Assembly (NCBI GenBank): GCA_051010095.1
Contig: JBPCVX010000348.1
Span: forward strand, 1 to 16,403
Direction of reading: 5' to 3'
Origin: CAJQND01 sp051010095
GTDB taxonomy: Bacteria; Pseudomonadota; Alphaproteobacteria; Rhizobiales; CAJQND01
DNA length: 16,403 nt
Shown here: in pieces, positions 6,633-13,584 of the stretch
Layout: each line of letters starts with the position of its first letter
Position numbering within the stretch: the stretch's first letter is position 1
Made by a program: the position numbers and the translations under genes
The notes under the pieces: model-generated
The model's input: the letters and a program-made list of their open reading frames with translations, nothing else
What the model was told of the DNA's origin: nothing
Databases searched by the model: none

Positions 6633-8420
6633 TTATCTGCCTGCCGCATAACCCTGCATACCGCGGGGATTAGCGGCCGCACGCAGTATGTCTCCTTGCT
6701 TGGTCGCAGCACTTAGACGCCCTTCAGACCATGGGTCTCCCGCCTCGGCCTTGTGCCCGCGTGCCACCAAATCGGCCAAAGTTTCCTCTGAAAACCGGTT
6801 TTCCAAAACAAGCTTTCCTGGCACCCGACCGCGCGGCCAAAACGAACTTGGAAAGTGCTCTGAATGGAAGGAAGGCGCATCGATTGCTTCCTGCAAATTT
6901 AACCCGTGCTCAACATGGTAGAGAAACATCAAAGTCGACCATTGATCTTGTTGATCACCACCCGGTGTGCCAAATGCCATGTAAGGTTCACCGTTTTTGT
7001 AGGCAAGCGAGGGCGAGAGCGTGGTGCGCGGGCGCTTACCAGGTACCAACGCTGATGTTGAACTTTCATCCAGCCAGAACATTTGCGCCCGGTTGCCGAG
7101 ACAAAAGCCAAGTTCTGGGATAACAGGCGAACTCTGCAGCCATCCGCCGCTTGGAGTGGCGCTGATCATATTGCCATGCCGGTCGATCACATCGATATGA
7201 ACGGTATCGCCACGGCTGGTTCCGTCTTTTTGCACCGTGGGTTCTCCAACACCCATCAAAGCTGCAAGCGGACCAGCATCGCCAGAGGCGTTGAGCGCAG
7301 CCTCGATATTTGGCGTGCGTCCATCAGGGCTGCCAGGCCGCATGTCCCTGGATGCGCTATCGCCTATGAGCGCACGGCGTTCATTTGCATAATCCTTGCT
7401 CAACAATGTTTCTGCAGGAATGTCGGCAAACTCAGGATCGCCATACCACGCCTCTCGGTCTGCAAAAGCGAGCTTTATGGCTTCTGTTGCAGTGTGCACG
7501 AATTCAGGTCCGTGGAGTGCCATGTCTCCAAGCCCCATTGTTTCCAGCAGGCGCAATTGCTGCAACATTACGGGGCCTTGGCTCCAGAAGCCTGCCTTGA
7601 AAACTTCGTAATCGCCGTAAGATACCGATACCGGGTCTTCAAACGCGCTGCGCCACCCGGCCATATCTTCCCCGGTCAGCAAGCCCTTGTGGCGGCGCCC
7701 GGAGGGATCAAGTATTTCGTTGCTTGAGAAGAACCTATCAATTGAATGCGCGACCCACCCTTGTGCCCAGATTTCACGCGCCTTTTCAATTTGTCCGTCG
7801 CGATTGGGCGTTGCTGCTTCTGCCTCTTCAATAATTTTGCGATAGGTTTGCGCCAGATGAGGATTTCTATGGAAAGAGCCGGGCTGCGGCACCGCACCTT
7901 TGTCGAGATAGATGCTGCCTGACGTTTTCCACTCGGTGCGAAAAAGTTCGCTGACCTGCTCAATGGTGCCTGCAATACGCGGTAATACCGGATAACCACG
8001 TTCTGCATAATGAATAGCAAATTCTAAAACATCCGCGAGTGGCCATGTGCCGTGTGTGAGCAGCAAGTTCATCCAGCCATCAAATGCACCTGGAATGACG
8101 GCCGGTAACAAGCCGGAACCTGGAATGGTGTCGAGGTCCAAATCTTCAAAGTGCGCAATTGTTGCCGCTTTTGGGGCGGGTCCCTGTGCGCATAGAACAG
8201 AAGTTTTCTCATCCCTTTGGCTGAAAGCAATGGCGGGCAAGTCGCCACCGGGTCCGTTTAGGTGTGGTTCAATAACTTGCAATGTGAAGCCTGCCGTAAC
8301 GCCCGCATCAAACGCGTTTCCCCCACGCTCGAGAACTGCCATTGCAGCCGCAGTGCCAAGCCAATGAGTGGTCGCTGCGACACCGAATGTGCCGGTGATT
8401 TCTGGTCTGGTTGTGAACAT
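6633..8420 (-). CDS. Gamma-glutamyltransferase-family Ntn-hydrolase (proenzyme), probably not a true GGT
   Basis: 595-residue single-chain precursor of the GGT superfamily, which cleaves itself before a Thr that then attacks an amide bond. The expected nucleophile is Thr406 in SRGDTVHIDVIDRHGNMIS (402-420); KRPRTTLSPSL (462-472) and GTPGGDQ (484-490) are the oxyanion and glycine-loop segments. Compared from memory with E. coli GGT, Arg114, which holds the alpha-carboxylate of gamma-glutamate, aligns with Ile88 (APKAATIAHF). Asp433, which holds its amino group, falls in LGNRAQMFWL with no acid at that place. This pattern is that of GGT-like acylases/amidohydrolases (YwrD or oxamate amidohydrolase HpxW type). 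There is no signal peptide, so the enzyme is cytosolic. Its ATG lies 2 nt after the aspartate dehydrogenase stop, with a poor ribosome site, implying coupled translation. Family sure; substrate unknown. Confidence 0.9.
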   Translation of the reverse strand: MFTTRPEITGTFGVAATTHWLGTAAAMAVLERGGNAFDAGVTAGFTLQVIEPHLNGPGGDLPAIAFSQRDEKTSVLCAQGPAPKAATIAHFEDLDLDTIPGSGLLPAVIPGAFDGWMNLLLTHGTWPLADVLEFAIHYAERGYPVLPRIAGTIEQVSELFRTEWKTSGSIYLDKGAVPQPGSFHRNPHLAQTYRKIIEEAEAATPNRDGQIEKAREIWAQGWVAHSIDRFFSSNEILDPSGRRHKGLLTGEDMAGWRSAFEDPVSVSYGDYEVFKAGFWSQGPVMLQQLRLLETMGLGDMALHGPEFVHTATEAIKLAFADREAWYGDPEFADIPAETLLSKDYANERRALIGDSASRDMRPGSPDGRTPNIEAALNASGDAGPLAALMGVGEPTVQKDGTSRGDTVHIDVIDRHGNMISATPSGGWLQSSPVIPELGFCLGNRAQMFWLDESSTSALVPGKRPRTTLSPSLAYKNGEPYMAFGTPGGDQQDQWSTLMFLYHVEHGLNLQEAIDAPSFHSEHFPSSFWPRGRVPGKLVLENRFSEETLADLVARGHKAEAGDPWSEGRLSAATKQGDILRAAANPRGMQGYAAGR

Positions 8421-8422
8421 GT

Positions 8423-9253
8423 TTACGTACCAACCACCAATGGGTCTGTCAGACGTTTGAGCATGGCAAGAGTGCTCAGCGAAGTGATCTTGCCGGTGGG
8501 TGGGTTTTCTTCAGAAGGCACGTTCTCGATACTCATCGAGAAGTTCGAGGCCTCCGCTTTAACGTCTATTGAGTGAATGTTGCGCGAAACTCCGGGGTCT
8601 GCCCACACCTCAACTTGCGTGCGTTCTGGCCCGATGCCTGCAAGCGCCAAAGCCGCCGCGACGTTGACGTTGTTTGGAAACCCAATCGCGGCTTCCCGCG
8701 CACTGCCGGAAAACACTTTCAAAGCGCCCTCGAGATGTTCAATATCAATCTCATTATTCACAATGTGTGGTGCGCCTCGCAATCCAGCTGGTGGTTTGCG
8801 AGTGGTTATTTTGATTGAGTGTACTTCTGAAACGCTTGCAGCCTTCACCGCATCAAGTCCAATAAGAGCACCGGTTGGCACCATAATGCGGGCACCGGTT
8901 TTATTGGCACGCTCAACAAGGTCCATATTCTCAAGCAAGGCACCCACGGAGAGAGGGATAAATATGCAGCCTGCTTCAACCGCACTGCTTGCGAGCGCTG
9001 GAAAGAGTGGTTTCGGCGCACATTCAACGATCACATCGCAATGTGAGGCAAGCTCATCGATTTCAACAATTTTTGGAATAGGGGAAAAACCCGCAATATT
9101 GCCCTCAGCTTTTGCCTTGTCGCGGCCGGATACAGCCGCCACATGCATATTTTGCACCGCGCCATCATTCACTCTTTTTGCGACATCCAGGCCGATTGTG
9201 CCCAGGCCAGCGATGCCAAGGCGTAAGGAATTGTTTTTTAATGACAATGACAT
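8423..9253 (-). CDS. nadX: Aspartate dehydrogenase family protein (NadX-like)
   Basis: NAD(P)-dependent amino-acid dehydrogenase; known members convert L-aspartate to iminosuccinate/oxaloacetate plus ammonia. 276 residues. Seen: Rossmann motif GIAGLGTIG (13-21), VSGRD after the second strand, VECAP (77-81), TRKPPAGL (151-158), FPNNVNVAAALALAGIG (192-208) and ADPGVSRNIHSI (219-230) containing the probable catalytic His227. I chose ATG at 9253, which has GGAAA about 9 nt upstream and places the Rossmann strand near the start. An in-frame ATG at 9304 would add 17 uncharacteristic residues without a ribosome site. It is the first gene of a two-gene minus-strand operon, divergent from tctC. No nadA, nadB or nadC is nearby, so a catabolic role is more likely than NAD synthesis. 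The symbol reflects the family, not a proven role. Confidence 0.88.
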   Translation of the reverse strand: MSLSLKNNSLRLGIAGLGTIGLDVAKRVNDGAVQNMHVAAVSGRDKAKAEGNIAGFSPIPKIVEIDELASHCDVIVECAPKPLFPALASSAVEAGCIFIPLSVGALLENMDLVERANKTGARIMVPTGALIGLDAVKAASVSEVHSIKITTRKPPAGLRGAPHIVNNEIDIEHLEGALKVFSGSAREAAIGFPNNVNVAAALALAGIGPERTQVEVWADPGVSRNIHSIDVKAEASNFSMSIENVPSEENPPTGKITSLSTLAMLKRLTDPLVVGT

Positions 9254-9307
9254 GAAATATATTTCCGTATTTTCAGCTGGCGGGAAGCATGCAAGATAGG
9301 ACATTTA

Positions 9308-9319
9308 CATTAGCTAATG
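9308..9319. promoter_or_regulatory. Perfect 12-bp palindrome between divergent operons
   Basis: CATTAGCTAATG is a perfect 12-bp palindrome, 54 bp upstream of the aspartate dehydrogenase ATG and 72 bp upstream of the tctC ATG. TTTACA (9304-9309, 5/6 to a -35) overlaps it on the plus strand, though no matching -10 is convincing. Its place between divergent genes that look functionally linked makes it a plausible operator for a dimeric regulator. No regulator gene is in the window. Confidence 0.45.
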
Positions 9320-9352
9320 CCATGCTACCCTTTAACGTATACACAACCAAAT

Positions 9353-9373
9353 GGCCAATGAGTGAAGTTGGCC
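9353..9373. promoter_or_regulatory. Inverted repeat in the tctC leader
   Basis: GGCCAA (9353-9358) and TTGGCC (9368-9373) form a 6-bp inverted repeat with a 9-nt spacer. It ends 7 nt before the strong ribosome site GGGAGGA (9381-9387) of tctC. It could be a second operator half-site pair or a leader hairpin in the tctC mRNA. Chance occurrence of such a short repeat in a region of this size is not negligible. Confidence 0.3.
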
Positions 9374-9391
9374 GATCCATGGGAGGATTAT

Positions 9392-10360
9392 ATGAAAAAC
9401 CTTAAAGGCCTTGTCTTTGCAGGGCTGTCTGCGTTGTCGCTGGCATTGGTGCCGACTGCCGCGCAATCGGCGGAAATGTCTTGCTCAACAGCAAAACTTA
9501 TTGTGCCGTGGAAAGCCGGTGGCGGAACGCACATAATTTTCTCGCTGTTTGAAAAAACGATCCAGAACATGGACGTAACGCCAAAAATCCAGGTGGTTTC
9601 TGTTTCGGGCCAGGGCGGAAATAAGGGCGCCAAAGAAGCGCGTAAAGCCAAAGCCGATGGTTGTACATTGTTTGCAATCCACCAGTCTGCAATCGTGAGC
9701 TATCTTTCTGGCCGGGTTGATTTCACATGGGATGAATTCGACATGGTGGCGCAAGTTACCAGCACACCAGAGATTGTTGGCGCGTCTGGAAAGGCACCGT
9801 GGGACAATCTGAACGGTATGATTGATGCTGCGAAAAAAGATCCAGAAACAATCAAGCTTGGAGCGACTTTTGGGTCGACCAGCCAATTTATGTGGTTGTT
9901 GATGGAAGAACTGTCTGGCGCAAAGTTCAAGTACGTGCCGTTCGATGGCACAGCAGAGCGCGTAACCGCGTTGTTGGCCGACACCATCCAACTGGGCACG
10001 ATCAATATTCCCACTGCACGCAAGCATTTGGGCGCGGGCGCGTTGAAGGCTTACGGATTTGCAGCAGACGAGCGCTCAGCGCTGCTGCCAGATCTGCCGA
10101 CGCTCAAAGAGCAGGGTATCGACATGACTTACTCGCTCGACCGCGGCGTTGTCGCGCCAAAGGGCACACCAAAAGAAGTGCTTGAACATTGGGGTGCTAT
10201 CTTCAAGAAAGCAGCCGAAAACCCAGAACTCAAAGCAGCGTTAGAATCCAAAGGAACATTGGTGAAATACCGTGGTCCAGAAGAATATGCTACTTGGTTC
10301 AAGGACGAATATGATGCCCACGAAAAAGTGGCCATCAAGATTGGTATGTTCAAGAAGTAA
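9392..10360 (+). CDS. tctC: TTT-family solute-binding protein (TctC/Bug)
   Basis: Periplasmic binding protein of a tripartite tricarboxylate transporter, 322 residues, the standard size. Signal peptide MKNLKGLVFAGLSALSLAL with a likely cut after AQSA (about residue 27). The mature start CSTAKLIVPWKAGGGTH is the Bug-family first strand and ligand loop (VPWxxGGGtD; here the last residue is His rather than Asp). KYVPFDGTAERVTALLAD, TLKEQGIDMTYSLDRGVVAPKGTPKEVL and the C-terminal region are also typical. The ATG at 9392 follows GGGAGGA by 4 nt; a GTG at 9362 in the same frame would spoil the signal peptide. Bug proteins usually bind small carboxylates (citrate, aspartate, glutamate, aromatic acids), which suits the adjacent aspartate dehydrogenase. 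Ligand not predictable. First gene of tctCBA-akr. Confidence 0.93.
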   Translation: MKNLKGLVFAGLSALSLALVPTAAQSAEMSCSTAKLIVPWKAGGGTHIIFSLFEKTIQNMDVTPKIQVVSVSGQGGNKGAKEARKAKADGCTLFAIHQSAIVSYLSGRVDFTWDEFDMVAQVTSTPEIVGASGKAPWDNLNGMIDAAKKDPETIKLGATFGSTSQFMWLLMEELSGAKFKYVPFDGTAERVTALLADTIQLGTINIPTARKHLGAGALKAYGFAADERSALLPDLPTLKEQGIDMTYSLDRGVVAPKGTPKEVLEHWGAIFKKAAENPELKAALESKGTLVKYRGPEEYATWFKDEYDAHEKVAIKIGMFKK

Positions 10361-10379
10361 TCTTGCGCCATAAGAATTG

Positions 10380-10406
10380 CGCCGGGCGGTCGCGTGCTGC
10401 CCGGCG
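10380..10406 (+). terminator. Stem-loop between tctC and tctB (attenuator or mRNA stabiliser)
   Basis: Perfect 8-bp stem CGCCGGGC (10380-10387) / GCCCGGCG (10399-10406) with an 11-nt loop, followed by TTTCGTGCTTTTGG. The T-tract is broken, so it is a leaky terminator at best. Such hairpins after a binding-protein gene usually raise its expression over the membrane subunits by partial termination or by blocking 3' decay. Confidence 0.65.
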
Positions 10407-10432
10407 TTTCGTGCTTTTGGTAAGGGGGATGC

Positions 10433-10918
10433 ATGACCAATCTGAACCGTGACACGATAATTGCAATCGGGCTGTTATTGTTTACAGGCATACTTGCCTG
10501 GGCGACCTTGCAAATTCGTGATCCCAACTTTGGCACCTTGCCACCATCCGCCTGGCCACAGATCATCGTGGCGGCGCTTGGAGTTTTTAGCCTTATTTAT
10601 TTTGGACAATCGTTGCGTGCCGGGCCCGACGACATTTCAGACGATGAGAAACATGAAAGTTTCTTTGCCAAGTACCGCAACCCGCTTTTGTGTTACGCGA
10701 TTTACTTTTTATTCCTGCTGACATTGCCAATATTTGGCGCGCTTATTGGCGGCGTATTGCTGGTGTTCTTGCTGCTCAGTGTGTTGGGTGGGTGGTCTAC
10801 GAAATTACTCATTAAGCACGCGCTGATTGCGGTTATATCCATGGGGGCCATGTGGTCGCTATTCACCTTTGGCCTGCGGGTGATCCTGCCTCAAGGCATG
10901 ATTTTCACCACGTTATAG
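10433..10918 (+). CDS. tctB: TTT-family small membrane subunit (TctB)
   Basis: 161-residue membrane protein with four hydrophobic segments (about 9-26, 44-60, 86-107 and 110-155 containing two), the TctB layout. FGTLPPSAWPQIIVAALGVFSL is a recognisable variant of the TctB loop that ends in P..P...  before the second helix. The charged stretch between segments two and three (GPDDISDDEKHES) is the usual loop. ATG at 10433 has AAGGGGGA just upstream. It lies 72 bp after tctC, separated by a GC-rich stem-loop, and 12 bp before tctA. Its role in the transporter is structural and poorly known. Identification rests mainly on topology and its position between TctC and TctA. Confidence 0.9.
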   Translation: MTNLNRDTIIAIGLLLFTGILAWATLQIRDPNFGTLPPSAWPQIIVAALGVFSLIYFGQSLRAGPDDISDDEKHESFFAKYRNPLLCYAIYFLFLLTLPIFGALIGGVLLVFLLLSVLGGWSTKLLIKHALIAVISMGAMWSLFTFGLRVILPQGMIFTTL

Positions 10919-10930
10919 GGCGGGCAGTTC

Positions 10931-12580
10931 GTGGAAGTAATCTTTCAAGCTATTGGCGAAATTGCCACCATCCAAACGCTCGCGCTAATGGCACTTGGCG
11001 CGATTGCTGGGCTGATCTCAGGTGCAATCCCTGGATTTACTATCGCCATGGCGGTGGTGCTAACGTTGCCGTTCACCTTCTCAATGTCGGCATCGCAGGG
11101 TATTGCGACAATGATTGGGGTTTTTGTAGGCGGGCTGTCTGGCGGGCTCATGTCGGGCATTTTAATTGGCATTCCGGGTACGCCTTCATCGGTGGCAACG
11201 ACATTTGACGGTTTTCCTATGGCGCGCGAAGGCAGGCCAGGGTTGGCGCTTGGCATCGGCGTCTGGGCTTCATTCTTCGGCGGTATTATCTCAACAGTTT
11301 TGCTGGTGGCTGTCGCCCCGCAATTGGCGCGCATTGGCCTTGAGTTCCAGCCGTGGGATTATTTTGCACTTGTCTTTTTCGCCCTTACAATTACAGCAAG
11401 CCTTGCTGGTAAAAACCTGGTCAAGGGCCTTATTGCAGGTGTTATTGGTTTGCTCATCGCCTCTGTGGGTGAAGAAGATATCAACGGCGTTTCGCGCTTT
11501 GATTTTGGCAGTGAGTACTTGCAAGAGGGCTTCGCATTTCTACCCGTCTTAATCGGGCTTTTTGCATTCTCGCGTTTAATGACCGATGTGCGTGACCGAG
11601 AGACCGCCACCAAAAATCTCATGGAAATGGGAGATGTTGATATCCGAATTGAGCATCGCAAGGCTATTGCTGAAGTGCTCAAGAGGTGGGGTAACTTGAT
11701 CCGTTCTTCTTGCATTGGCGTGTTTACCGGAATTCTACCTGCGGCAGGATCATCCATCTCAAATATTCTTGCTTATGATCAGGCGAAAAAGGCTTCCAAG
11801 ACGCCGGAAAAATTTGGCACTGGGTTTGCTGACGGCATTGTTGCGCCTGAAGCTGCGAACAATGCCACTGCGGGTGGTTCACTGATCACCATGATGGCAC
11901 TGGGCATTCCAGGCGATATTATAACTGCGGTGATGCTTGGTGCGCTGCTCATTCACGACGTAGTGCCAAGTCCAAGTTTCATCAACGAGCAGCCGGTATT
12001 GGCTTATTCGATTTTCATCGCCTTCTTCTTTGCAAATTTTTTGGTTTTATTCCTGCAATCAATTGCACTGCGGTTGTTTGTGCTGGTCACGAAAGTGCAG
12101 CTTTATGTGCTTGCTGCGATTATCCTGGCCTATTGTGGAATAGGGGTGTTTGCTCTCAACAATATCGTCAACGACATGTGGACATTGTTGTTGTTTGGCC
12201 TTGTTGGCTATGTGATGCGCAATCTAGGTTTTCCTTTGGCGCCAATTATTCTGGGTGTGGTGTTGGGGCCAATCGCGGAAAAATGGCTGGCCCGCGCGCT
12301 CGCAATTTCCACGGATATGACCTTGTTTGTCACGCAACCTTGGTCGCTGTTTTTCGTCATACTCAGTGTGTTTTCGATGGCGTTTGGACTTTACCAGCGC
12401 GATAGAGGAATAAAACGCTGGGCCGATTTCTTCACACCTTTGTTGATGATGAGCCTGTCGCTTCCGATTTTTATGATGGGTGGCGTGTTGCGCCCTGTTG
12501 TTGGCGCTGGGCTCGTCGCCTTTGGCGCGTATCGGCTATATAAGGTGCTGCAAAACAAGCCTGCAGCGGAGGCAACGTAA
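10931..12580 (+). CDS. tctA: TTT-family large membrane subunit (TctA)
   Basis: Main permease of the tripartite tricarboxylate transporter, a secondary carrier fed by TctC, with about 11-12 transmembrane segments. 549 residues, somewhat longer than the common 500-510. The signature is near the start: GLISGAIPGFTIAMAVVLTLPFTF (about 29-52), then GGLMSGILIGIPGTPSSVATTFDGFPMAREGRPGLALGIGVW. A second related motif occurs mid-protein: GVFTGILPAAGSSISNILAYDQAKKASKTPEKFGTG, with EAANNATAGGSLITMMALGIPGD. These two halves reflect the family's internal duplication. The start is GTG at 10931, 12 bp after tctB, with a weak G-rich ribosome site (AGGGCGGG); the alternative ATG at 10989 would cut into the first helix. 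Its stop is 1 nt before the aldo/keto reductase start, so that gene belongs to the same operon. Confidence 0.95.
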   Translation: MEVIFQAIGEIATIQTLALMALGAIAGLISGAIPGFTIAMAVVLTLPFTFSMSASQGIATMIGVFVGGLSGGLMSGILIGIPGTPSSVATTFDGFPMAREGRPGLALGIGVWASFFGGIISTVLLVAVAPQLARIGLEFQPWDYFALVFFALTITASLAGKNLVKGLIAGVIGLLIASVGEEDINGVSRFDFGSEYLQEGFAFLPVLIGLFAFSRLMTDVRDRETATKNLMEMGDVDIRIEHRKAIAEVLKRWGNLIRSSCIGVFTGILPAAGSSISNILAYDQAKKASKTPEKFGTGFADGIVAPEAANNATAGGSLITMMALGIPGDIITAVMLGALLIHDVVPSPSFINEQPVLAYSIFIAFFFANFLVLFLQSIALRLFVLVTKVQLYVLAAIILAYCGIGVFALNNIVNDMWTLLLFGLVGYVMRNLGFPLAPIILGVVLGPIAEKWLARALAISTDMTLFVTQPWSLFFVILSVFSMAFGLYQRDRGIKRWADFFTPLLMMSLSLPIFMMGGVLRPVVGAGLVAFGAYRLYKVLQNKPAAEAT

Positions 12581-12581
12581 G

Positions 12582-13535
12582 GTGGAAAAAGTTTCGCTTG
12601 GCCGCACGGGCCTAGAGGTGAGCGTGGCAGGCCTTGGTGCCGGCGGGCACAGCCGGTTGGGGCAATCTTATGGTAACAGCTTCCAGCAATCAGTCGATGT
12701 GGTGAAAGCAGCACTCGATCTGGGCATTAACTTCCTGGATACAGCGGCCGTCTATGGAACCGAAGAAATAGTGGGTGCGGCGGTTAAGGGCGTCCGCGAT
12801 GATGTGGTGATCTCCACCAAGGTGCAGATCGTGAAGCCTGGAACGCCAGCATTAGGGCAAGAATTCAAATCGGCTACAGAGTTTTGCGAAGATGCAGACA
12901 TTTGCCTTTCGCGGTTGGGCGTTGATGAGGTGGACATTCTTCACCTTCACGGTGTCATGCCAGCGCAATATTCCCATTGCGCCAATGAATTACTTCCAGC
13001 ACTGGAAAAGCTGCGCGCCCAAGGAAAGGTAAGGTTTTTTGGGCTGACCGAGCGGTTTATTCACGATCCACAACATGAAATGCTCAAACGTGCCTTGCAG
13101 GATAACCATTGGGACGTGGTGATGACCGGGTTCAACATGATCAATCATTCAGCGGTTGAGCATGTGTTGAAACCTGCGCAGGATAAAGGCATAGGCACAT
13201 TGATTATGTTTGCTGTGCGCCGCGCATTGTCCAATCCTGAAGGACTTGTTGAAATAATAGATCAACTTGTGGGCGAAGGCCTGATTGATCGCGCTGAGCT
13301 TGGCGCTGAACCGTTCGATTTTTTGATGAGCGAGGGCGGTGCTTCATCGATTGTTGATGGGGCTTACCGCTATTGCCGGCATACAGACGGTGCCCATGTG
13401 ATCCTGACTGGAACAGGCAAAATTTCGCACTTACGAGAGAACGTGGCTTCTATCTCGTCCCCGCCACTTTCCAGCGCAGCAATAGATCACATCTCTAAGG
13501 TGTTTGGTGGCATAGATTCTGTCTCTTGCAATTAG
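12582..13535 (+). CDS. Aldo/keto reductase
   Basis: 317-residue TIM-barrel NADPH-dependent oxidoreductase that interconverts carbonyls and alcohols. The catalytic tetrad can be placed: Asp53 and Tyr58 in FLDTAAVYG, Lys80 in VISTKV, and His123 in DILHLHG. The start LGRTGLEVSVAGLGAGG (6-22) and LRAQGKVRFFGLTE are family-typical. GTG at 12582 overlaps nothing and follows GGAGG (12568-12572, inside the end of tctA) by 9 nt; only 1 nt separates it from the tctA stop, so it is translationally linked to the transporter. An upstream in-frame start at 12480 would lie wholly within tctA and lacks family similarity. The C-terminal phosphate-binding part (GAHVILTGTGKISHLREN) is present. Presumably it processes the imported compound or a product of the adjacent enzymes; substrate unknown. 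Confidence 0.92.
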   Translation: MEKVSLGRTGLEVSVAGLGAGGHSRLGQSYGNSFQQSVDVVKAALDLGINFLDTAAVYGTEEIVGAAVKGVRDDVVISTKVQIVKPGTPALGQEFKSATEFCEDADICLSRLGVDEVDILHLHGVMPAQYSHCANELLPALEKLRAQGKVRFFGLTERFIHDPQHEMLKRALQDNHWDVVMTGFNMINHSAVEHVLKPAQDKGIGTLIMFAVRRALSNPEGLVEIIDQLVGEGLIDRAELGAEPFDFLMSEGGASSIVDGAYRYCRHTDGAHVILTGTGKISHLRENVASISSPPLSSAAIDHISKVFGGIDSVSCN

Positions 13536-13584
13536 TGTCAGTTCTGTTTGTATAGAGAGCTGAGAGGGAGCGGTGCAGTAGAGT

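Noticed and set aside
7083..7727. Plus-strand open frame of 214 codons.
   Set aside because: It is fully antisense to the GGT-family gene and has no domain or ribosome site worth noting.
8577..9299. Plus-strand open frame of 240 codons.
   Set aside because: It lies antisense to the aspartate dehydrogenase gene, has Ser/Ala/Arg-rich low-complexity translation, and no recognisable motif.
9254..9304. Longer aspartate dehydrogenase starting at ATG 9304.
   Set aside because: There is no ribosome site, the extra 17 residues are not typical, and the ATG at 9253 has GGAAA at good spacing.
9337..9342. GTATAC core reminiscent of GntR-family operators.
   Set aside because: The symmetry does not extend beyond 6 bp, which is common by chance.
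9362..9391. TctC start at GTG 9362.
   Set aside because: It would place acidic residues before the signal peptide; ATG 9392 follows a near-perfect GGGAGGA.
12480..12581. Aldo/keto reductase extending back into tctA.
   Set aside because: The added residues overlap tctA and have no AKR similarity; GTG 12582 has GGAGG upstream.
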